NCBI GenBank assembly: GCA_020354595.1
Contig: CP070650.1
Span: 2,110,954 to 2,116,016, forward strand
Direction of reading: 5' to 3'
Source of the DNA: Myxococcales bacterium
GTDB taxonomy: Bacteria; Myxococcota_A; Polyangia; Polyangiales; Houyiibacteriaceae
Length of the DNA: 5,063 nucleotides
Under the pieces are notes generated by a model that was not told where the DNA came from, did not search any database, and saw nothing but the letters and a program-made list of their open reading frames with translations. Made by a program: the position numbers and the translations under genes. Shown piece by piece: positions 1 through 5,063 of the stretch (the stretch's first letter is position 1; every line of letters starts with the position of its first letter).

Positions 1-1105
1 CGACGATCCTCCATTTCGCGGTGCTGGTCGTGAGCTGCTCCTTGAACCACGCCTCCTGTTCCTCACTGATGATGTTCTCGGGGTTGTCCGGGCTTTCGGG
101 CTCGACCACCTGCAGCGGCCCTTGCTCCTCTCGCCCTTCGATCCGGGTGTCGAGCATGATGATGTCAGCCAAATCGCCGTACTTGAAGGAGCGATAGAGC
201 TCGCGGTCTGGATTCGCCTCGAGGTCTTCCCGAATTGGAATCCACTCAAAAAACGCCTGCCGGGCCGCAACCAGTCGATCCTCCCACGGCCCTTCGGTCT
301 CGGGATCGTGGTTCTCGGCGCCGTTCATCCACGAGTTGTTCGCGGTCTCGTGGTCGTCCCACACCACGATGAACGGGTGCTGGCGATGGCACTCCTGCAG
401 ATCCGCATCCTTCCGATACCAGCTGAAGCGCGTGCGGTAGTCGTCGAGCGTCACGGTCTCGTGCGGTGGCTCCAACCCGTCGCGGAGCCGCGCCCCGTCG
501 GTCGGGAAGGTGCCCAGACCAAACTCATAGAAGTAGTCGCCGAGGTGCAGGACCGCGTCCAGGTCGGCGCGCGCAGCCATGTGCCGGTAGGCGTGGAAGT
601 AGCCGAAGCCATAGTTCGAGCAGGAGCAGACCCCGAATCGAAGCTGATTGGCCTCGCTGCCCTTCGGGGCGAGACGGGTTCGACCGATGGGGCTCATGCG
701 CCCCTCCGCAAAGAAGCGATAGTAGTAGTTTCGTCCCCACACCAAGTCCCTGACGTCGATCTTCACGGTGAAGTCGCGCGCGGCTTCCGCTGTGGTCTCA
801 CCTTGCGCAGTGCGCTGGGTGAACTCCTCGTCGAGGGCCATCTCCCACCAGACATCGACCGGTCCGGACACTTCAGACGAAACGCGCGTCCAGAGGATGA
901 CGCCGTCGGCCAGCGGGTCACCGCTCGCGACGCCATGCTCGAACAGCGTCTCTGGTCCGGGGTCCCCCGTCCACTCGTACTCGGGAAGCTCTGGCAGAGG
1001 CGGCCGGCTCGACCCGCTGTCACCGCTGCATCCCATGCTCACGACGAGTGGTGTGAATCCCGCCGCCCCCATCCCCTTCAGGATCTCTCTACGACTGAAA
1101 CGCAT
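1..1105 (-). CDS. PhoD-like alkaline phosphatase/phosphodiesterase, Tat-exported, 3' end beyond window (partial)
   Basis: This is the N-terminal 368 residues of a PhoD-family enzyme, an exported metal-dependent phosphodiesterase/phosphomonoesterase that releases phosphate from organic esters. The start at 1105 gives a twin-arginine leader (SRREILKG, residues 4-11), a short hydrophobic stretch and a Cys at 26. An AAGGAG lies 9 nt upstream. The PhoD N-terminal domain begins with HGVASGDP (57-64) and WTR (72-74). The catalytic domain follows: RFGVCSC (156-162), with C162 the probable metal-binding Cys; HLGDYFYE (187-194), with D190 and Y193 as metal ligands; WDDHE (249-253); and LDTR (318-321). 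The frame is still open at LTTSTAKWRIV (358-368), where family members continue with further metal-binding Asn/His motifs. Those residues and the stop lie off the left edge. It follows the HupE-like gene by 86 nt, so co-transcription is possible but unproven. The family call is strong; the substrate is not known from sequence. Confidence 0.95.
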   Translation of the reverse strand, partial: MRFSRREILKGMGAAGFTPLVVSMGCSGDSGSSRPPLPELPEYEWTGDPGPETLFEHGVASGDPLADGVILWTRVSSEVSGPVDVWWEMALDEEFTQRTAQGETTAEAARDFTVKIDVRDLVWGRNYYYRFFAEGRMSPIGRTRLAPKGSEANQLRFGVCSCSNYGFGYFHAYRHMAARADLDAVLHLGDYFYEFGLGTFPTDGARLRDGLEPPHETVTLDDYRTRFSWYRKDADLQECHRQHPFIVVWDDHETANNSWMNGAENHDPETEGPWEDRLVAARQAFFEWIPIREDLEANPDRELYRSFKYGDLADIIMLDTRIEGREEQGPLQVVEPESPDNPENIISEEQEAWFKEQLTTSTAKWRIV

Positions 1106-1114
1106 CTATTTCCT

Positions 1115-1120
1115 CTCCTT
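1115..1120 (-). promoter_or_regulatory. Shine-Dalgarno site of the PhoD-like gene
   Basis: The minus strand reads AAGGAG here, 9 nt before the ATG at 1105-1103. It is the best ribosome binding site in the window. It fixes the start that gives the complete twin-arginine leader, rather than the later Met at residue 12. Confidence 0.85.
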
Positions 1121-1191
1121 AGAGCGCCGAGGCTATTCCCAATGGCGCGAAAGTGCTAGCGACTGTTTGCCGACACGCTTGGCGCGAGCGG

Positions 1192-2358
1192 TCAGCCGAA
1201 CGCCCGGAGGATCAGCGCGAACGTCCCGACTGCGGCGCCGACAAGGGAGGTCGCGTCGACGACGCGGTCTTCGAGCCTGCGAACGCGCAGCCAGTGCAGG
1301 ACAGGCCAGATGAGCGCAACGATGGCGAGCTGGCCGAGCTCGACCCCGACGTTGAAGCCGAAGAGAGCTCGTAAGAGCTGGCCGCGAGCAAGCTCCTGCT
1401 CGAGCAGCACGCCGGAAAAGCCGAGGCCGTGCACGAACCCAAAGAGGCAGGCGATCGCCCAGCGCAACCGCCGCCCGCCGCTCAACGTGCGCAGCAGTGC
1501 GAAGTAGCACGCCGTGAACACCGCGAGACCCCAGAACGCGGGAAGCCCACCGAACGTAGCGCTCGCGGCGAAGAGGACGAGCGCCCCGAGGACCACCAGC
1601 GGACCGCCACGCACGCGTTCCATGCCGGCGTTCTCGAGCGCAACCACGAGAATTGATGCGGCGATGGTCGCCTCGACTGCGCGGACGTGCGGCACGACGA
1701 TGCCGAGCGCGGCGGCCGCGAGCGTGACGCTGTGCCCGACCGTGAACCCCGTCACGAGCAAGGCAACCTCGCTAACGCGGCGTGCCACTACGATGAGCAG
1801 CAGAAGGAACGCGAGGTGATCCCATCCGGTCAGGATGTGCTCGACGCCCAAACGCACGTAACCTGCAATGCCAGGCGTCGCGCCCTCGCCGGCGCCCATG
1901 TCGAGCACGGCTCGCGGCGCCGCCGGCGAAAGGACCACGTCGAGGGGCTCGGGACCGAGCACGGTCGCGAGGTGGACGTGATTGGTGAGCGTGTCGAAAA
2001 GCTGGCTGTGCAAATGCGTTGGACTGTTTGCGCACCGGACACGCCATTCGACCCGAAGCCAACCCTCCTCGACGGGAAGCCAGACCGCGCTAGCAAGCTT
2101 CGGCGTGCACGCGCCCGTGTCCGTCTCTAACGAAAGCCGGCCCTGCAGATAGGAAAGCACGCGCCCGCGGTCGAACGGCCTATCGGCCTCGGCGCCGAGG
2201 TCGGGAAGCGACGTCAGCTCGAGCCAACGGACGCGCACCTCCGCGATGGCTCCGTCGTCGACGAGCGTCCACTTTGAATACGAAACGCTCTTCTGGTGCG
2301 CTCGGGACGGCGCCGGAAGCAGCAGCCCGATCACCAAGGCGGGAGCCAGCCATCTCAT
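1192..2358 (-). CDS. HupE/UreJ_2-family membrane protein with exported N-terminal domain (probable metal permease)
   Basis: This 388-residue polytopic membrane protein resembles the HupE/UreJ_2 family. HupE and UreJ relatives are associated with nickel or cobalt uptake; the substrate here is unknown. Residues 1-20 form a signal peptide (hydrophobic core 4-15, likely cleavage SRA|H). Residues 21 to about 155 form a soluble extracytoplasmic domain with two Cys (84, 109) that could form a disulfide. The membrane domain has about seven or eight hydrophobic segments from about 180 to 386. It carries family motifs: HILTGWDH (174-181), FTVGHS (205-210), VALEN (239-243), FGFVHGLGF (306-314) and FNVGVELGQ (335-343). 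H174, D180, H181, H209 and H310 are plausible metal ligands. I chose the ATG at 2358 because a GGAG lies 8 nt upstream; an in-frame GTG one codon earlier is the alternative. The start overlaps the preceding stop (TGATG), implying coupling. No hydrogenase or urease gene is nearby. Confidence 0.9.
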   Translation of the reverse strand: MRWLAPALVIGLLLPAPSRAHQKSVSYSKWTLVDDGAIAEVRVRWLELTSLPDLGAEADRPFDRGRVLSYLQGRLSLETDTGACTPKLASAVWLPVEEGWLRVEWRVRCANSPTHLHSQLFDTLTNHVHLATVLGPEPLDVVLSPAAPRAVLDMGAGEGATPGIAGYVRLGVEHILTGWDHLAFLLLLIVVARRVSEVALLVTGFTVGHSVTLAAAALGIVVPHVRAVEATIAASILVVALENAGMERVRGGPLVVLGALVLFAASATFGGLPAFWGLAVFTACYFALLRTLSGGRRLRWAIACLFGFVHGLGFSGVLLEQELARGQLLRALFGFNVGVELGQLAIVALIWPVLHWLRVRRLEDRVVDATSLVGAAVGTFALILRAFG

Positions 2359-3104
2359 CACTCGAGCTCCACGACGATGTCGGTCCGCTGCCTCGCAAGC
2401 TCGAGGAAATCGCGAACGGCCGCTTCGCTTCGGTCCCGGAGGTAGGCGGCCTCGACCGCCTCTGCGGCTTCCTCGAATGGCGCGACCTCGCCACCGCGAC
2501 GTTCGAGCAACCGCACCGTATATACTCCGTCGCCCTCACCCACCGCGATCGATTCCCCCGGCTGGAGCTCCGCGACGCGGCGGGCAGTGCTCGGACCGAG
2601 CCGTTGCTCGATCTCCTTTTGCAGGAGAAACCCGTCCGGAAGGGGCACCGCCTGACCCTCGACGGCCACTCGGTATTGCACTGCGCGCTCGAAGCGGAAC
2701 TGCTCTTCTTCGTAAAACCCACGAAGCTCCGCTTCATCGGCCGCTCTGGCCTCGTCCTCGGCGCGGCGCACCAGGAAGTCGATCATCGCAGTCGCAAGCT
2801 GATTGCGGATCTGTGGGTCTCGCTCGTGGAGCCCGAGCTCGATCGCTCGGTCGATCAGGAGCTCTTGATCGATGAGGCGTTGCAGCACTCTTTCGCGATC
2901 TCCCTCGCGGAGAGTCCCGGTCTTTCGATCCCCTGCGACGGCGCGAAGTGCGTTGTCGTACGACTCACGGGCAATAGGCCTTCCATTCACCCAGGCCACG
3001 GCATCTTCGGCCGGCGGCGGCGCGTCCGGCACGCGAACGATGTAGAAGACCGCAAGCGCTGCGCCCGCTAGCATCCCCCCGGCAAGGAGCCAGGGCCGGC
3101 TCAT
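2358..3104 (-). CDS. Membrane-anchored parvulin/SurA-like peptidyl-prolyl isomerase family protein
   Basis: This 248-residue protein has an N-terminal membrane anchor (about residues 5-24), then a Pro-rich linker (26-31). A SurA/PpiC-type chaperone region follows: VNGRPIARESYDNAL (39-53), the helical block RVLQRLIDQELL (72-83), ELGLHERDPQIRNQLA (89-104) and FYEEEQFRFERAVQYRV (130-146). A short parvulin-like remnant lies at about 140-201 (RLGPSTARRVAELQPGES, then VYTVRLLERR), and a helical tail runs at about 207-240. Parvulins isomerise Xaa-Pro bonds in exported proteins. Here the domain is about 60 residues rather than the usual 90-100, and the customary His at its first strand is not evident, so a chaperone-only role is possible. 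The start at 3104 overlaps the DUF3604 stop as ATGA. A longer frame reaching 3215 would overlap the upstream gene by 115 nt and lose the N-terminal anchor, so I rejected it. Only GGAG 2 nt from the start is visible, so initiation probably relies on coupling. Confidence 0.85.
   Translation of the reverse strand: MSRPWLLAGGMLAGAALAVFYIVRVPDAPPPAEDAVAWVNGRPIARESYDNALRAVAGDRKTGTLREGDRERVLQRLIDQELLIDRAIELGLHERDPQIRNQLATAMIDFLVRRAEDEARAADEAELRGFYEEEQFRFERAVQYRVAVEGQAVPLPDGFLLQKEIEQRLGPSTARRVAELQPGESIAVGEGDGVYTVRLLERRGGEVAPFEEAAEAVEAAYLRDRSEAAVRDFLELARQRTDIVVELE
2367..2370 (-). promoter_or_regulatory. Shine-Dalgarno site of the HupE-like gene, inside the upstream gene
   Basis: GGAG on the minus strand lies within the last codons of the parvulin-like gene, 8 nt before the ATG at 2358. 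It would be only 5 nt from the alternative GTG at 2361, so the ATG is the better start. Its position inside the upstream reading frame fits translational coupling. Confidence 0.6.
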
Positions 3105-5063
3105 GGCTCCGATCCGGCCTTCAAGAAGATCGGCGACGACCACGCGCGTTCTTCCGCGTCGACGAGGCAATCGTCCTCGGTCGACGTGCGGAAGTTGCCG
3201 TAGCACGGCTCGCACGCTTCGCCGTTACAGCGTAGGCCGCCCCCGTTGACCGTAGGTGTCGACTCTTGGATCGCGCGTACGTAGTACAAGAGATCGCGGC
3301 CGAGCTCCACGTACGACGGGTCCTCGAACTCCACGACGCAAAGCTCCCGACCCTCGGGGCAAGGAATCGACTTCCATGGATCCTGAATCAGGTCGGCCAC
3401 TGGTTCATCTTCGCTCTGCTGCCGCTGAATGCGGATCACCTCGATCCGCGTGATGCGCCGACGCCGGTCGCCTGGGTTGTAACACTCGCCGGCGCAGATG
3501 TGCTCGACGCGCTCTTCACCAAGGGTCTGGATGACGTCCGGGGGACAACCGGGCTTCTGCTCGAACGAGCCCGCAGCCCGCACCTCGAACTTGGGCGTCT
3601 CGCCGAGCCAGAGCTCGCTGCCCATTGGAAGCGGCCCCTCGGGGCCGTTCTTCAGGTCAAACCACAACAAGATGCGATCGCCGGAGGTGCCGTAGACGTT
3701 GCGGCTGTGCATCGCGTCCCAAATCGCCTCGCGAGTGCGCTCATTCGCGTGCACCGCGACCAATCCGCCGGTGATGAAAAACGAGGCTTGCCGCTCCATC
3801 CACATCAGCTCGAACGGCGGCCGCTCCATCAAACCGTCGATGGTGTACGAAATCGACTCGGGCTCCGGTCGTCCGCGATCCCCGAACATCGAGGCGCGCC
3901 ACGACTCGCTCGGGGCTCCGCGCGCTTCGGTCATTCGAAGCCGCGCGAACTCCTTGTAGCCAGTGCCCGGGCGCGCGCTGTGATTGTCGCTCGAAGCGAT
4001 GAAGCCCATGCTCGAGTGCCGCGGGTTTGCGGGGTCTTCGAAATCACCCTTGGCAAGAATGTATTGAACGGCGCCGCCGGGCCGATACTGATACGCGGGC
4101 AGGTAACAATCCGTGCACTGCCCACAGTCCTGCCAATCCGGAACGTCTTCACCCGGCAACGTGGCGTGACCCGCGAGACCGACGCGGAGGTAGTCCGCCC
4201 TCGCCTTTTCGACGCGCTGCTCGCAAAGCTCGGACTTCGGGTCCTCGCACCGTTGTCGAATCACCTCGCCGGCGCGCCAGCAACACGCTTCGTATCCACC
4301 GACCGGCTCAGGGCAACGAAGACCGTCCTCGGTGACCTCGGCAGAGCGGAAGTCGCGATACTCCTCCGAGTTGCCGTGACCCGAGAACACCTCGACCAAG
4401 CGTTGTAGCTCGTCATCGTCGAGGTCGGCGCGGAGCTGCTTGTCCCAGGTGTAGCCAAGCGGGGTGTAGAAGCCCCAGGTGGTGCCGTGGGGAATGACGA
4501 GCGTGTCGAGCCCCCACTCGTGGAGCTTCCGGAACAGGACGTCCGGGCTGCCGGCCCGCTCGCGACAGGTCGGGGGAAGCGCCTTGGTGTGCTGGTCGTC
4601 CGGACAGACCGGGTAGCGACCGTTCTCCCGAATGTGCCGGGCGAAGTCGAGATACCCTTGCTGGTTTGGAAACGCGCGGGCTGGAATGGTCAGAAGCGGC
4701 CAGAGGGCGCTCAGCTTCGAAAAGGCGCGCGTCGTGATGCCCGGCGCCGCGATCGGTCGCGCTGGCAGCTCGTCGTCGGCGTCATACTTGAACAGGACGT
4801 TCTTGTGGCCGAAGTGCTCGTCGGGTGTGAGACCCACTTGCGTCCACTCGAAGCCAGTGAACGCGATCACGTCGGGCTGCTCCGCGCCACTCGCCACCGC
4901 GTTGCACTGCCGCACCGACTCCCGCGTCATCTCCCAGGTTCGGGGATTGAGCGCTTCCGCATGGTCGGTGAGCGCGTAGAAATCGAGCTGCGAGCAGAAG
5001 CGAGCGAAGTCGCAGGCATCGGCAGGCGGGTGCACCCCCTCGCCGCCCATCAAGGGGAGGCTC
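3101..5063 (-). CDS. DUF3604-family protein, Cys-rich, N-terminus beyond window (partial)
   Basis: This is most of a DUF3604 family protein; 653 residues are visible and members are typically about 620-700. Function is not established. Motifs resemble PHP-type metal-dependent phosphoesterases, which is inference. With the codon at 5053-5051 counted as residue 1, the motifs are DFYALTDHAE (24-33), FTGFEW (65-70), HFGHKNVLF (80-88), IPHGTTWGF (187-195), VEVFSGHGNSE (220-230), SSDNHSARPGTGYKE (354-368) and HSRNVYGTSGDRI (449-461). The His and Asp residues in these would form the metal site. The C-terminal part (about 465-645) looks beta-rich. The frame stays open to base 5063, reading SLPLMGGEG. 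The usual HxHT..S.D start motif and any signal peptide are off the right edge, so the TTG at 5053 is not the true start. There are 22 Cys, including CGQCTDC (310-316), CC (257-258) and CNGEACEPC (609-617), which fits an exported, disulfide-bonded protein. It is the first visible gene of the coupled trio. Confidence 0.9.
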   Translation of the reverse strand, partial: SLPLMGGEGVHPPADACDFARFCSQLDFYALTDHAEALNPRTWEMTRESVRQCNAVASGAEQPDVIAFTGFEWTQVGLTPDEHFGHKNVLFKYDADDELPARPIAAPGITTRAFSKLSALWPLLTIPARAFPNQQGYLDFARHIRENGRYPVCPDDQHTKALPPTCRERAGSPDVLFRKLHEWGLDTLVIPHGTTWGFYTPLGYTWDKQLRADLDDDELQRLVEVFSGHGNSEEYRDFRSAEVTEDGLRCPEPVGGYEACCWRAGEVIRQRCEDPKSELCEQRVEKARADYLRVGLAGHATLPGEDVPDWQDCGQCTDCYLPAYQYRPGGAVQYILAKGDFEDPANPRHSSMGFIASSDNHSARPGTGYKEFARLRMTEARGAPSESWRASMFGDRGRPEPESISYTIDGLMERPPFELMWMERQASFFITGGLVAVHANERTREAIWDAMHSRNVYGTSGDRILLWFDLKNGPEGPLPMGSELWLGETPKFEVRAAGSFEQKPGCPPDVIQTLGEERVEHICAGECYNPGDRRRRITRIEVIRIQRQQSEDEPVADLIQDPWKSIPCPEGRELCVVEFEDPSYVELGRDLLYYVRAIQESTPTVNGGGLRCNGEACEPCYGNFRTSTEDDCLVDAEERAWSSPIFLKAGSEP

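Noticed and set aside
1124..1148. Inverted repeat GCGCC/GGCGC between the HupE-like and PhoD-like genes, as a possible terminator
   Set aside because: The stem is only 5 bp with a 15-nt loop and no T-tract follows in the minus direction. It cannot be told from chance in GC-rich DNA.
122..1159. Open frame of 345 codons on the plus strand
   Set aside because: It lies opposite the PhoD-like gene, whose minus-strand motifs are unmistakable. No domain is seen in the plus-strand translation.
1106..1191. Promoter for the PhoD-like gene in the 86-nt gap
   Set aside because: I found no convincing -35/-10 pair, sigma-54 site or operator palindrome on the minus strand. The only clear signal is the Shine-Dalgarno at 1115-1120.
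2274..3071. Open frame of 265 codons on the plus strand
   Set aside because: It is antisense to the parvulin-like gene and the start of the HupE-like gene. Its residues mirror the minus-strand codons and show no family motif.
3105..3215. N-terminal extension of the parvulin-like protein to a start at 3215
   Set aside because: The added residues are Arg-rich without a motif and overlap the DUF3604 coding region by over 100 nt. The ATG at 3104 gives an ATGA junction and a proper membrane anchor.
3266..4408. Long open frame of 380 codons on the plus strand
   Set aside because: It is fully antisense to the DUF3604 gene, has no recognisable domain and is Arg/Ala/Pro-rich, as expected for a shadow frame in GC-rich DNA.

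Overview
This window is GC-rich bacterial DNA. All four genes lie on the minus strand, so transcription runs from base 5063 towards base 1. Exported proteins dominate: one has a Tat-type leader, one a classical signal peptide, and one an N-terminal membrane anchor. This suggests a Gram-negative envelope, perhaps a proteobacterium or a myxobacterium-like lineage. No marker gene fixes the taxonomy, so that is an inference.

In transcription order, the window opens inside a large cysteine-rich protein of the DUF3604 family (3101-5063), whose N-terminus lies beyond the right edge. Its stop overlaps the start of a membrane-anchored parvulin/SurA-like protein (2358-3104) as ATGA. That gene's stop overlaps the start of a HupE/UreJ_2-type membrane protein (2358 down to 1192) as TGATG. 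These three genes almost certainly form one translationally coupled operon. After an 86-base gap comes a PhoD-like phosphodiesterase/alkaline phosphatase with a Tat signal (1-1105). It has its own strong Shine-Dalgarno sequence and is cut off by the left edge.

A possible shared logic, which is inference: two exported metal-dependent phosphoesterase-like proteins (DUF3604, which I take to be PHP-like, and PhoD) are encoded beside a folding factor and a probable metal-handling permease. The parvulin-like protein could help fold the Cys-rich DUF3604 protein. The HupE-like protein could move the metal that one of the enzymes needs. No hydrogenase or urease gene is visible, so the usual HupE/UreJ role is not supported here.

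The window is almost entirely coding. The only intergenic stretch is 1106-1191. I saw no RNA gene, CRISPR array, insertion sequence, attachment site, origin or convincing terminator. Several long open frames on the plus strand are antisense shadows of the minus-strand genes.
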